DNA from: Cladochytrium replicatum
Taxonomy: Eukaryota; Chytridiomycota; Chytridiomycetes; Cladochytriales; Cladochytriaceae
Assembly: GCA_025526935.1 (NCBI GenBank)
Contig: JAHLKD010000010.1
Coordinates: 620,001 to 684,000, forward strand
DNA length: 64,000 nt
Direction of reading: 5' to 3'
The notes under the pieces: generated by a model
Database searches by the model: none
What the model was told of the DNA's origin: nothing
What the model saw: the letters and a program-made list of their open reading frames with translations, nothing else
Made by a program: the position numbers and the translations under genes
Shown here: positions 35,096 to 46,865 of the stretch, one piece after another
Position numbering within the stretch: position 1 is the stretch's first letter
Layout: every line of letters starts with the position of its first letter

Positions 35096-35585
35096 TCCTA
35101 GTCGATGCCCCATTCGTGATCTCTGACTTGATCCAGTTCTTTCTGGATCTACTAGGTGGAGAGTTCATGAAGGAAGCTTATGCATGTTGCAAGGGAACAG
35201 CACCAAGTTGCTGCAATCCCGCTCCCCAACTCACACCTCCTGTTCTGACGAGCTCTCCAGAGATCTGACTGTCATCGGTGCTTGATGGAACCAGATGTCT
35301 CAGTATCTGCGAAAATGGCAAAAAGGATCTTGGACCAGGATACAATCAGGCATGGTGAGTTTCAAAGGCTGATATTGCGACCCCACAGACACAATGTTGA
35401 TTCGCTGTCTCTTGACATTGAACTGATCAGAAGTGGCAAAAATGGGGTTCACCCCTTTCTTCTCGAGCAGTAGCCCGGTTTGAAACCTTAAGAGAGTGAG
35501 TGTAGAATGTTTCATCTATGAAACACATATTTCAATCCCAGTTCATCAGAATCAACGATGTACGAATGCGAAGAATACAGTTATA
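35096..35585. other. Spacer, possibly the last polymerase debris
   Basis: Lies between the polymerase relic (plus) and the end of the SANT/JAMM gene (minus). Short frames only; any polymerase C-terminal remnant here is too decayed to recognise. Confidence 0.4.
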
Positions 35586-38259
35586 TCACAGACTTCTTCT
35601 CTTCCAAGAATGAACGATCATTTGCTCGACCTTGCGCAAAAAATCCGAAACCGAAATGACAGTTGGATCCGTCGTCATCGCCATTGCAGGAATCGACTCG
35701 TGAGACACCGAACCTTGTCTGCCCACATCCTCAAACCCTATGGACGGCCCTCCACGGTCCGGAACCACTTTCCATCCCACTGCGGCGGCTGCAGCCATTG
35801 CCGCCGCCGCCCGCATATTCCGCTCGCCAACCAATCTGAAGTGAAGCGCAATCATAAGCTTTTGTAGGCAGTTTTGCCCTGTTGAGATCCTCCAGATCGT
35901 TGGAAACTCGACTCTATGCGGATGGAAGGAGTAGTCACGAAGAACAGAAATCTGAACAAGAGGAAAATGAGATCAAGTAACCCATATATTATTGGTGGAA
36001 ACAGGCTCACTTACCATACCATCAAAATCTTCAGAGTTTAAACCGATTGCGCGACCGTCACTCCCAATCACCATTCCGCTGCTTTCAACCTGGCATGAAG
36101 GGGCCACCGTGAGGGCGCTTTCATATCGACTGACGCGATCCACGAGCTCGATTACCATTCGCCTTGGCACTCGTTCTTGAGCGCCACTAGAGCTGCTTCC
36201 ACGCTGGTCCACCCAGAACCATGTCATGTCTGAAATCGAGCTGGGAAGGTGACCACCATACGGTCCCACGATCACGCCGACAAACGGCTCGTCAGATCCC
36301 TCCTTAAAAAGCCCCTGATAATTCCCTTGGCTCTCGACGTCCACACCGCTCGGCTCGGCCAACGTGCCGGGGTGGGAGTGGTACCACCCCACGACGCGAA
36401 GTCCGCGCTTTGTGATCTCGTTGCGGATCGCGATGGCGGAGGCGGGATCCATCTCCACGCGTCGGTGGTTGTTGCGGGATTCCAGGGATTTTTGAGCATC
36501 TGAGTTCACGGGGCTCTGGATGATGCCGGGTAAGTTTGAAGTTGAAGATCCGGCTGATGGTCCGGCTGACTTTGTGATGATCTCGCGGTCCGTGACGGTG
36601 TTGCATGGAAACGCGGCATGAACAACGAGACCTGCAGAGAATGTCATGGATATGAAAGATCAGAGTACTTGTGCTGCACTTACGGTGGATAGAGGGAACC
36701 CATTCGCCTGCAAGAAGGCCGATCACTTCGCTTCGTGCTACGTGGGCATGCAGATCAATCATTGCCGTTACAACAGTATTCGTCTCGACAAAGAACGGCT
36801 GCGCGTCGGGTACGCCACTCGCTGGGGTTGTGCCTGAAGCAAAGAAATGACAATGGACGTGATCGTGCACGTTGCTGTATGGCAAAAGTCAGGTTGTGTG
36901 AATCGGCGATTACATCAACTTACATCACAGGCCGGGGGGGCTGGTATATCGCTGGTGTCGGTAGAGGGCGTTGATACGGCTGATTGACGGGAGTTGGGTT
37001 ACCTGTAGTGGATGGGTTGCCGCTGGCGTGCAGATTGCCAGCTGTGAACTGGTTAGCGTCTTCATCGACCGAGTCCGTCGAATAATCTGTTGCGGGTTCG
37101 TCCCAGCCCAAAGTTTGGTACTTTCTGCTCAATTTGAGTCTCTTCTTTGGCTTTTCTACAGTACTGATGTCGCTCTTCCGCCTGGTACATGAAAGTGTCA
37201 ACTTTCGCCGCACACCGAAGTAACTCCACCTACCTTCCACTTGGTTTCTTTTGAGGTGTATTAGACACCTCTGTGTGTTCAATAGCTTCAGCTGGTTCTT
37301 GAATTTCTGTGTGCTCAATACTTTCAGCTGGCTCTTGAATGTCGGATTTGTTGGACTCTGCTGCTGTGGCGACAACGCGACGGTTTGCACCTGGACGTGA
37401 CCATCCGCGCTGTTTTGGAGACCAGTTGCGGAGATACAACCCAGCTGGAGCTGATTTAGGATCAAGAGGATCGCCGCTCATTGTGTACCCTTCGCCAGAT
37501 TCGCAAACCTGTGACAGAGTTAGATCCGCTTAATCCATCAGAATCAAAGACTCACCTTGGCGGGTAACAGCTTTCCGTCGCGGTATAGCCGAATGAAATG
37601 CTTCTGAGCATGGCTTCGGACTGATTCCACATCCCTTGTTCCGATGTGGTCGGCGACCTTAAATCTGATGGTCAATGTGTTATCTATTTTGAAACCTTGC
37701 GATTTCCTACCTTGCCCCATTCACGTCCGTACAGTTCAAGTCCTTCAGCGAATAATTCATTCTCCCCTTCAGTGTACATTCCTGCGTTGAAGCCGATGGC
37801 TGAAGCCACGCTATGATTCCGACTCTTCACAACGACGACAGGGATCTTATTCTTTTTCGATGCCACTTGTATGAATGGAATTTTCAAGCGAAATTGAGAT
37901 AATATGCCATGGATGCTGAGGTTAAGCGCTAAAAAATCACCTCTCTTCCGGTAATCATCAATCAAGCAAAAATCGTCCTCCGATCCTTCCCCTTCAGCAT
38001 CATGATCACTACCAGACTCGCCAATAGGTCTCGAGAAATTAATCCTATGTGATTTGAGGCCTTTCTTTGCAGAGCTCGCGTGTAATGCAGGGTTGAACTT
38101 TGGCAACCAGTTTCCATCTTTTTCGTTGTCGTGTTCGACGCTCTCTTCCGAATCACTTCCAAGCACGAGTGCAAGAGATGCGTCGTGAGCCGGGGGAGAG
38201 ACTGGGTGGTCCATGTCCATTGTCTGGAGCTTTGGGGTGTCACAGTCTCCTGCCATCAT
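35586..38259 (-). CDS. SANT + JAMM (MPN+) metalloprotease, MYSM1-like deubiquitinase
   Basis: Exons 38259-37711, 37657-37556, 37508-37234, 37181-36924, 36874-36684, 36631-36015 and 35951-35586 join in frame to 785 residues. About residues 165-220 form a Myb/SANT domain (TEGENELFAEGLELYGREWG, then RSHAQKHFIRLY), the SHAQK class. About 410-560 form an MPN+ domain: EVIGLLAGEW provides the Glu, and HSHPGTLAEPSGVD provides His-x-His-x7-Ser-x2-Asp, so zinc ligands and catalytic residues are complete. This pairing is that of MYSM1 (2A-DUB), a histone H2A deubiquitinase acting in chromatin. I do not see the SWIRM domain that lies between the two in MYSM1. The C-terminal region (FRLVGERNMRAAAAMAA) is helical. 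A chromatin role is inference from architecture. Start at the first of two Met codons; a TTG lies upstream in frame. Confidence 0.9.
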
Positions 38260-38419
38260 GTTTGTCGCGTGTGATTTCAAGACGCGACACTAATATGACC
38301 TGATATGGAAGCGTTTAACATTCATGGGGTAATACGGAGGATAATTCTGATCCTAGTAATGTTTGAAATCCACTAGTCTACAGAGTCCTTCCAACGCCTC
38401 AATATTATAACTAGAGTGT
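38260..38419. promoter_or_regulatory. Short divergent promoter region
   Basis: 160 bases between the MYSM1-like start (minus) and the start of a small plus-strand gene. Position alone suggests a shared promoter region. Confidence 0.35.
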
Positions 38420-38734
38420 ATGGGATTAGCACTACTTCGCTCACTCAAGCAACCCATCATTCCCGATATGGAGCCGGAACTCGCCTCAAACCATCCAAAT
38501 CCTACCGGCACTTTTCGAAGGCAGGAAGAAATCAAGAGACTCATGCGGAAACGATACAGGCTCCCTCCAGGATCACCCAAAGATCATCGTCGAGAGCGAG
38601 ACCGACATCCGATACAGCAGCAGATGCGGATAGGGGCACAGCGATGGGTTAGGGAAGATTTTAGTGAAGGGATTGAAATGTTGAAGGAGCAGATGGAGAA
38701 ACAGCCACCGGCGAAATTATGTGACGACAGGTGA
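38420..38734 (+). CDS. Small basic protein, 104 aa, unknown
   Basis: Open frame MGLALLRSLKQPIIPDMEPE to a stop at 38732-38734, 104 residues, rich in Arg, Gln and Pro, with helical RRQEEIKRLMRKRYRLPP and WVREDFSEGIEMLKEQME. The size and charge are like small mitochondrial assembly or ribosomal accessory proteins, but I recognise no family. Immediately downstream, in the next frame, the sequence reads SKLLDLKDCPALLERFERAQ and on to a stop at about 38860, which also looks protein-like. Either a frameshift or an unrecognised intron may join them, so the 3' end is uncertain. Confidence 0.5.
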   Translation: MGLALLRSLKQPIIPDMEPELASNHPNPTGTFRRQEEIKRLMRKRYRLPPGSPKDHRRERDRHPIQQQMRIGAQRWVREDFSEGIEMLKEQMEKQPPAKLCDDR

Positions 38735-38906
38735 TCTCAAAACTTTTGGATTTGAAGGATTGCCCAGCACTTCTGGAGCGGTTCGAGAGAGCGCAGGTGC
38801 TCCTCGATGATCTTGGTGTAGGGTGCGTGCCAGTGTCCAACCCAATGCAAGCTTTGTAGACTGTCCTTTGCGGTGAATCACTTTTCCCATCAAGCCACAA
38901 CCACCT

Positions 38907-39407
38907 ATGATTCTCCCGCGACCACCGAGTTTGGTATTGCGTCGCGCAGTGGCATACCGGCATGCCGCCGCTCTCGTGCGTCGCTCCTCATTCACGTCTC
39001 CAGCACTATCACGATCCTTCGCGTCATCAGATCAACAGCCACCAACACCACCTCCGCGACAGGAGCGAAAGTGGTTCAAGCGAGACGATGACTGGTCATA
39101 TAATCCCGCAACGGACCCAATGAGCAAGCTGAGTGAGGTTTGAGGTTTTTAATCGTTCAACTTTCCATATCTGAAGCCGCTCTGTGATATGTAGGAAGAA
39201 ATTGCGCAACTGAAGAGGGAACTTGCGGAGGAGCAACGGAAGCTGCATATTGGAACTTATGCGATCATCGGTGAGAAAAGAAGTGTGGTGATTTATGGTT
39301 GGCTGTGCTAAACCTTTGATGCAGGTGGAGGATTGTTGGCGGTTGGCGTGACAGCATGGGTGGTGGTCACCTTTGTTCCCAAGAAGTCCTCGGTGGAGTC
39401 CTCTTAG
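38907..39407 (+). CDS. Small single-span protein, probably mitochondrial, 129 aa
   Basis: Exons 38907-39137, 39195-39270 and 39325-39407 join in frame to 129 residues. The N-terminus (ILPRPPSLVLRRAVAYRHAA, with further Arg/Ser/Ala and FTSPALSRSFASS) is a strong mitochondrial presequence-like amphipathic stretch with a likely cleavage region at RSFAS. A short coiled coil (EEIAQLKRELAEEQRKL) precedes a membrane span (YAIIGGGLLAVGVTAWVVV) and a brief Lys/Ser tail. The layout suggests an inner-membrane protein with its coil on one side. No family recognised. Introns are 57 and 54 bases with GT-AG ends. Confidence 0.75.
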
Positions 39408-39629
39408 TTGTTCTTCGACAATCTTTGTATCGCTGTCATTCTCCTCTTGTTAATACTAAAACTCCAAGTCAAACATGAACTTAAGACACATTGGAGTTCA
39501 TCAGATGCTTATTCGAAGGAAAACACAACAGCAAACGCATAACAAAAAGAAAAATGACTTTACAAGCTGTACAAGTTGGTCACAGATGTACTGGTCAGTG
39601 GGGCCAAAAAATTTGTGATCAACATCGAA

Positions 39630-40471
39630 TTATCCGTACGAGTTCCAGTAATCGTCATCACCATGTGAGGATTCCTCATGCAAAAACGAACCTCTCTTGG
39701 CGGCCGTAGCGTTCTGCCCGATCATATCATAGGTGTCCCAATACTCATCCTCCTCTCCCGTATTGAACCCGCCAGAGCGCTTCAAGGAGCAATTTTAGCA
39801 CCAAATTGCACCAAATATTATGGTTCCCTCACCAGATCCTTGCTGGAGGATTCAAAAGCCTTTTCAGCTTCTTCTCTACTACTGCTCCATCCGTTTGCGA
39901 ATTTCGAATAGTCCCCAGTAGCGAGCAGATTATGCAGAGTCCACTTTGCAGAGCCCGAGCGCGAGCCCGAAGTGTCCATGAGCACACACACTCCACACAC
40001 TCCATCCCTCCGAAATCCAGAGGTAAATTTAACAGCCGCATGCAAAGTCTCCGCATCCCATCTTCGATACAACACTTCCGAGCATATACCGTCGAGCGCT
40101 GGGTCCCAACATTCTACAATATCTCTCAGACCACGGGTGGTGTCTGGTTGCCACTGGAACAATTTGAACACTGCCGCGCTTTCGTCTTCGTCGTCTTCGA
40201 TGTCGTTGTCTAAATCCGACGAGGCTGCGGGTTTCCGAGCTGCACGGAGAGATTTTGAAGCGCGGGCAGCAGTGCCTTTGTCTGCGCCGACGAAAAAGTA
40301 TCTGTCTTTGACGAAGGGGGAGGAGAGGAGGGCGGCGGCGTGGTAAGATTCTGATTTGAGTAGGGAGAGAGCCAGGGAGGCGAGGACGGGAGGGTTTGCG
40401 TTTGGCGCTGACGAGAGCGCTGTTGAGGCCGAGCGGGACATTTCTGGGGGAGACGAATGGGATGTTGCCAT
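39630..40471 (-). CDS. Conserved-looking acidic protein, 262 aa, unknown
   Basis: Exons 40471-39833 and 39779-39630 join in frame (53-base intron) to 262 residues starting MATSHSSPPEMSRSASTALS. The N-terminal third is Ser/Ala-rich and includes LASLALSLLKSESYHAAALL. A middle segment (FKLFQWQPDTTRGLRDIVE) is followed by a short region containing GVCGVCVLMDTSG. The second exon is Gly/Asp/Tyr-rich with two related motifs, DEYWDTYD and DDDYWNSYG, the last at the very C-terminus. Repeated D-x-Y-W-(D/N) near a C-terminus suggests a linear docking motif. No family named. A TATAAAT element lies about 50 bases upstream of the ATG. Confidence 0.75.
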
Positions 40472-40897
40472 CACGATGTGACGTCGATGTTTGAATGGGT
40501 CTGTGGTGGATGGGAGACCTATTTATAAGGTGAGGGGGCGTGGGAAGGAGGATGGGTGAGTGGACAGCGGAAATCAAACGAATCGCAGAAGACATTATCA
40601 GGAAAGACGGCCCGGGTCTGGTCTTGACGCTCACTGAATCAGCGATGCAAGATCGGCTACCGCTTTCGGGGGTGGAGAGGCAAAGTCGGCCATTCGCAAT
40701 GCCGTAAGGCAATGGAATGATAGAGACCCACAAATACCACGTTACATGGATAGAATAAGTGCTCCGCTTTGTTATATTCTTGTAATACGGATGTGCCTCA
40801 TACTGCCTCTGCTAGCAACAGTTTGATTTCTACAGCCACATCAAATTTATCGCCACGACTGAGCATCAACTACCCGATCATAAAATATAAAATTACG
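40472..40897. promoter_or_regulatory. Divergent intergenic region with TATA-like element
   Basis: Lies between the starts of the 262-aa gene (minus) and the ABCA-type transporter (plus). On the minus strand, TATAAAT is at about 40526-40520, some 50 bases ahead of the minus-strand start codon, a sensible place for a TATA box. Nothing else specific is seen. Confidence 0.45.
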
Positions 40898-43800
40898 ATG
40901 CAGGATGTGCACCCACCATGGTCGGTCGAAACGAGCTTTTCGGCTGTGCGGCAGTTCAACCACATCCTCTACACAAGTCTGCGAATAAGAGTATACTTGC
41001 ATGCCATTTTGTTGGGGTTCTTGACGCTGACTTTGTCTCTGTCAGACCCGTTCGTTACCCAGCACCATACTCCGCTACGCTATTCTCCCGGTCGCATTTG
41101 TTGTCCTCTTCCGCGCTATCCTGGTCAGACCCACCGCTCCTAATAGTGAGTGCTTCTGTGATACGGCGGTCTGTGTTGAAACGTTATGTTGTCAGGTGAA
41201 ACATTTTGGGAAGACAGATTACCGCTTCTCAGGGATGCGTGTTCGAGGGGTCTTGAGGCTACTTGTATACATCTCGGAATGTTTTATGCAGATGAATTGA
41301 TTCTAGCCGCGCCTTTTAATGGCAGCTCAACTGCTTTGATTGACCAGTTTGCTGCCGTAGTCGAGAGTATAGAGCCAGGACTCACGTTCAAGCGATTTAC
41401 AGACGAAGACGAAATGATGTCATTGGCTCAAAGATCTGAGGCATTTTGTGTTGGCATCCTGGTGGGTGTTTTAGATTCGGGAGGGGTACGTATGAGCAGT
41501 TTTGTCTGTTCGCCCCTGTTAACCAACAAACTACCGTAAAAAGGTTGCTTATTCGTTGGTCGGGAGGCATTCTGTACTTGTGCAGTATGGGGCCGTTGCC
41601 CAGAGTTATTTTGGTGGGTCAACTGAATACCTTACAAATATACTTAAGACTAACGACTTTGATCCAGATAACTTCATCCTTAATGGATTCAGATCCGATT
41701 CGACACTTCCTCTATTCGCACCACCCCGACCTTCAATAGCATTCCCTGATATTGTTGGTCTCGGTCGAGCACCAATGCCATTCACAGAACGCACGCTCAT
41801 GATCGTGTACAGCCTGATCACCTCCTTTTTCCTCCTGCCGATCTGCATCGTGCTCTTCACCGGATTTTGCAACCACGTTGTCCAAGAACGCACATCCCAT
41901 CTCCGTCTCGTCATGGACGTCATGGGACTATCTAGCCCCGTACACATGCTCGCCCTCGTTGTAGCCTACATCCCAATGTCATTCGTATCCGCCTTTGTCG
42001 TCACTGCGACCGAATATGCCCTCGACAACTTCAACACGTCCTCCCCACTCGTCATCTTTGCAATCATCTTTGCTGGTTTCGCATCCCACCTCCCGTTCGC
42101 GTGTCTCGCCTCCATCCGCCTCTCTGACTCGGGCGGTCCGGCTGCAATCGCGACAGTTTTGTTCCTACTCTGCGGCCTCTCAGTCAAAGACGTCGTCGCC
42201 TCGGGAGAGGAGTACGGCCTCGGGTTCCTCATCAACGTATTCCCGCCCGCAACACTCGCCCGTGTCTACGGCGTCATCATCCAGCGCGAGCTCCTCAGTC
42301 ACGGTGTGACCATCGACGAACCCATTGTGATTACCGCGCTCATACGCTTGGGCATCCAATCTGTCGTGTTCATGGTGCTCGCGCTGTACTTTGACGCAGT
42401 GCTTCCGGGTGGGAACTACGCCTCGAAACGACACTGGTTGTTCCCGCTGCAGAGGGAGTACTGGCGTCCCCCGCTATACGAGAACCTTGATCTTTCGAAA
42501 CAGAGGATCGTGCTGAACAACTTGAAGAAAGTGTTTTGGGTGATACCCAGAAACGATGACCGTGAGCGCGTGCCGATCCGTGCGCTTGATGGTCTTTCGT
42601 TAGAGTTTGAAGGCGGTCAAACGGTTGCCCTCGTCGGTCACAACGGTATAAAATAAATCACGCGCAAACCATCGACGAATTGGGGTTTTAACTCATATGT
42701 TGGGTCATTTAGGTGCTGGAAAGTCAACACTTCTGTCAATACTTTGCGGCTCCCAAAGGCTGACTGAAGGAGACATCCGGATCGGTCCCTTGTCCGTCCG
42801 GAACGCCCTCCAGTTTGCCCGTATCCACCGTGAACTCGGGTTCTGTCCGCAGAATCACGCGCTCGAAGATAATCTTTCAGCGTACGAGCACTTGCAGCTC
42901 TTCTGTGCCATTCGAGGTGTGAAGGTTACAAACACCGATACGGGCGAGTCGGTATCGTGTGACGAGTATATCAAGTACGTCCTTTCGAGGCTGGAGATGA
43001 GGCACAAGATGGTGAGATTTCGATGACGGTGAGCTGACTTCTATTGACTATGGTTGGGTTGTTGATTCAGTACGCACCGGTGCGCACGTATTCTGGAGGA
43101 ATGAAACGAAAGATCAACCTTGCCATAGCCGTGATCGGAGCACCAAAGATTCTCGTTCTGGACGGTGGGCTTTACTCATCAAAACCAACAAATTTGATGG
43201 CTGACTCAAAATTCATTTCACATTGTCAATGTAGAATGCACAGCTGGACTAGATAGTAATGCAAATAACTGCTCGAACCACTCAATTCTTTGACGCTTAC
43301 ACTTTCTGTTTTTAGTTATCGCACGTCAGAAAGTATGGCGTATGCTCCGCGAGATCAAGCAAGATCGAGTCATCATCCTCTCGACAGTATGTCAACCGTA
43401 GTACACCTGCTTCTATATCCGATTTAAACTGCCAATTTTAAAACTAGCACGATATGGAGGAAGCTGATGCTGTTGGCGACGTTGTTGTCGTGATGCGGCG
43501 TGGAAAGGTAAAGATCATGGGGACGCCTGTGTCCTTGAAAACAGAGTACGGGCCGGGGTACCGGATCACCGTGCGCAAAGGGTTCGCACCTTCCGCGCCC
43601 GGATCTCGGATATCATCGCCGACCATATTTGACTCTGAGGGTGTCAAACGGATCATCGATGACTACTTTGCCGGTAAGCATATGAAAGATCTCCACAGCA
43701 TTACGTAATAAGAGTTTACTGTTCATTGTTGTAGATGTTGCGATGGTGAAGGAGACTGAAGACGCGGCAATCTACATGGTGCCAAGAGAATCTGTAGCGC

Positions 43801-43976
43801 GATCGACGGACGGGAGAGTAGGGTTGTGTTTGGGGGAGCTGTACAGGCATCGAGTCGCGCTGGGTGTTGCGGACTTTGACGTTGCGATGGGGACGATGCA
43901 GGACGTGTTTCTCGCGAATGTGGAAAAGTTGGGTGGAGACGAGGTTATCGTGAATAAGGTCGTGAATCGACGCTGA
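40898..43976 (+). CDS. ABCA-type ABC transporter, one TMD and one NBD
   Basis: Half-size ABC transporter of the A subfamily, probably lipid or sterol related. Exons 40898-40990, 41046-41145, 41196-41485, 41544-42645, 42713-43011, 43071-43164, 43235-43255, 43316-43386, 43448-43673 and 43735-43976 join in frame to 845 residues. A first span (TILRYAILPVAFVVLFRAIL) is followed by a soluble loop, then a five-to-six-helix membrane domain from MIVYSLITSFFLLPICIVL to VVFMVLALYFDAVLPGG. The NBD has Walker A GHNGAGKST (split by an intron), Q-loop GFCPQNHAL, signature YSGGMKRKINLA, Walker B KILVLDE, D-loop region TAGLD and H-loop ILSTHDMEEAD. DEPTAGLD is DECTAGLD here, spelled by a 21-base microexon. 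The C-terminal regulatory part ends near VFLANVEKLGG, as in ABCA NBDs. Substrate unknown. Confidence 0.92.
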
Positions 43977-44639
43977 TTTGAAATGGAAAAGTTTTGTACA
44001 TCTTTTTAACTGTTTGATGCAGATTGCAACCCATGCAAGAGAATCAGTTGAGGTCAAATCGACTGTTTCAACACAGTTAAAGTGCATTTTAACAGCTCAC
44101 ATCAATGAAAACACGGCGCACAGCGTTCCAGCGGTTGTTTTGAGTGATTCGAGATCGGGCATACCGTCCGTCATTGCAAGCGAACATATCCCTCCGACTC
44201 GATGTTGTCGTTCAAGCTCCAGTAAAAAGGTCCACTGAACGTAGTGTGTTACAATCGCGCAAACCACGTCCGGCACGCCAAAAACAACTGTGGCAATTTC
44301 ACTACCGACGAGAACTTATGTGATGCCCGGCTCGTTTCCCCGGATCAATATAAACTCGAAATGGGCGTTCGCTCACATAGCTGCCGAAATTGACATTCAG
44401 ACTCTGGAGTGGCGGAAGTTGAGTGGACTGAAGATTCTATTCGGTGACCAGTTGCTGGAGAATATTCATGTAGACAAGATCTTTTGTTTTATGACTTGGT
44501 GGAAGGAAAACGTGGACCAACAGCTTTCCACATGTATGACGGCGGATCATTCATCTGAACAAAATCAATGTCATTTTGACGCAGCGAAATGTGTGGTAAA
44601 TAGCTGTTGCGACTGAGAGCTCATTTTGAAAGATCTCAC
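43977..44639. other. Intergenic, no gene seen
   Basis: A 108-codon frame (44290-44616) exists but has no homology or codon bias that I can see. Otherwise featureless. Confidence 0.45.
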
Positions 44640-45026
44640 TGATATAATGGCCATCGTTTTTGGTGGATAAATAACCAGCCAATTTAATTGATAATAATAG
44701 AAATAAATGAATGCCCCGAAGGGGGGGAAAACAAATCATAACTTAGGTAGTCGAGCGTTAGTTATTAAATATAAATAACAATTAACCATTCATTATAGGG
44801 CGTAATTAATTAATCTCTGATTATATCTAGATGTATTAATAGATAACTACATACTTTAGCTAATTTAGATTGCAGTAGGCCCACAATTTACGAGAGGCCC
44901 CTAGTGCCGGCGGGCGAGACAAGGAGTAGCAGGTTACATCGTCAACATAATATATAAATTTTTGTTAACATAGAAAGATGATTAATCTTTCGTACTTTTT
45001 AGACTTACGTCTATAATCGCTGTAGC
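44640..45026. other. AT-rich block resembling mitochondrial DNA (candidate NUMT)
   Basis: Base composition changes abruptly to very AT-rich (strings such as TTAATTAATTA, TATATAAATTT, AAATATAAATAA) broken by short G/C islands: a near-palindromic GCCCCGAAGGGG and GGCCCCTAGTGCCGGCGGGC. This mix of AT-rich spacer with compact GC-cluster hairpins is typical of fungal mitochondrial genomes and unlike the surrounding nuclear DNA. No mitochondrial gene can be named in the fragment. A nuclear insertion of mitochondrial DNA is the best reading; an assembly chimera is the alternative. Confidence 0.5.
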
Positions 45027-46670
45027 TTAAACTTGGCGAGGATCCCGCGACAGCCCTTCATACAGCACCCTTGTCAAACTACCCAGGTGCGTGATCGGGT
45101 GGTCGCCCGACGACTCCCACACAATGATCACCTTCAATCCCTTATCCCACACATACCGACACTTTGCCCTTACAGATTCCACGGTATCATAAGACTTCAA
45201 GATCTTCCTATGCGGACCATACGAGTATCCCTCCAAACAACCAAAATTTCAAACAAATACAACCCTCCACAATCCGCATGTCAAACTCACCGCGCACGCA
45301 CGCCTCGGGATCCGTGCTCACTCGCACCAGCCACAGGAAGCTGCTTGTCAAAGAAGACCACGAATAGTTTCGAATTGCTTGTTGGTCTTTACTCTGTAAG
45401 AAGCTTCTTGATCTGAAAGTTTCCGGGTGGCAGGATTACGGAGTAGAACGCGACGCCGATGACGAGTTTGGAGGCTGGTACGCCGCTGGCGAGGAAGGCG
45501 TCGACAGCGCGGTCGACGGAGAGGTTGGAGTGGCGGGATGGGTGGAGGTTGGTGTGGTCGCCCGCTGCACATGAGCCCCAGGATGAGGAGGCGACTAAAG
45601 GGAAAGGTGGGATCAGATGAGGGAGGGGAAGAGGGCGGGGTGGACTCACAGTCGTAAGTCATGGTATTGATCGTGTCTGTGATGAAGAAGGGATGGTTAC
45701 TTGAGCCATTGTTCCAATAGCAATATTACTCACCAAGTTACGGCGTCATGGCCTCGACTGGGAGCGCTTTCATTTTGTCAGGGTCTGCTGTTGTGCACGT
45801 CGAGATCTCCCAGTGTGAACGACCCGTCGAGTTCAGCGCCCCCCTCAATTCCTTTAAAAACTCAACAAAGTTGTGCCTGTCTTCGGGACGGGAGACGTTC
45901 CCTTCGTCTCCAAACCCACCAATGTACTCCCAGTCTGTCACAACAAATGACATCAAAATTCGCACAAAATGTTTATTGATAAAACTCACCAATATCGACT
46001 CGCTAAAAATCCAGGGTATTTGTCAAAAGTGCTAATGAGCGACTGCACGAACCGCGAGCGTGCGTGCGGGGTCAACACTGCATCTGATAATCGCTTGGAC
46101 ATGGTCCACCTACCGATGGACAAACCGAGGTTAAACAGCTTCCCGTGGTGCTGCTTGGGGTTTAGGAACTTGCCAAAGTTGCCGTAGTATGGTTTCGGGT
46201 TCGATTCGTCCCAGGAGTCGAGTGGGGTCACGGCGTCTTTTGCCTCTGTGTAGCGCTTGTCGACGTCGGCCCATGCGTCTGGGGCCGTTGGGACTAGGAA
46301 ACCTGTGTGCGTAGGGTCATCGCGGAGGTCCCAGAAGGCGTAGTTTACTTGGGAAAGCAAGGTTTGGTTAGCTAAAAGCACCAAGGGGAATAAATAACGC
46401 ATACGATCGCTGACATAGTCGATGGGAATATCCTTGAATGACGATTAGATTAGAAACAGGACGAGAGAGAAAGACACGGGGTTCGCACACCCACACACCT
46501 TGACCTGAAAATTGCGGGCATAGCAGGACTTGTATGAGCCTAGCGATCAGGATTGGATGCACTGTAATTCGTATGCTACAGTACCAGTTAGCGTGGTATA
46601 TGATCAGCTTCTTCCGCGACGGCCACACGGCATGCTTTTCGAGGGAACGAAGACCAGGAGCACCAGACAT
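45027..46670 (-). pseudogene. GH18 chitinase pseudogene
   Basis: Family 18 glycoside hydrolase (chitin cleavage), bacterial-ChiA-like fungal group. In order on the minus strand: KKLIIYHANW, CYARNFQVKDIPIDYVSD, LNYAFWDLRDD, KLFNLGLSIGRWTMSK, SLISTFDKYPG, then VDIDWEY (catalytic D-x-D-x-E), EISTCTTADPDKMKALPVEA, DTINTMTYD, ASSSWGSCAAGDHTN, SKLVIGVAFYS, and a C-terminal GLKVIIVWESSGDHPITH. Splice sites fit in several places, but the frame is lost between ANW and CYARN and again just before VDIDWEY, where two bases seem missing. In MTPYLDTINTM the Tyr codon is TAA, a stop. The segment after VAFYS up to the C-terminal piece is also missing. No signal peptide is visible. Three independent lesions make a pseudogene likely. 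Confidence 0.85.
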
Positions 46671-46865
46671 TGTTGGATGTTACTCGTGCTAGGTAGTGCA
46701 CAGCGTGCGAACTGGAATAATGTTAACTTGCGGGTTTCCTCTATCCTGAGCACTACAGCAAGACCACTTGATCAGTGAGCAGTAATTGTTTTTCTGGGCA
46801 CTGATCTGAACCCATGAATGAGGTTGCTTCTCCCCAGAGACAACCATTCCTGCAATTTTCTTATT

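Noticed and set aside
44290-44616. 108-codon plus-strand frame
   Set aside because: Isolated, no homology or bias; lies next to the mitochondrial-like block.
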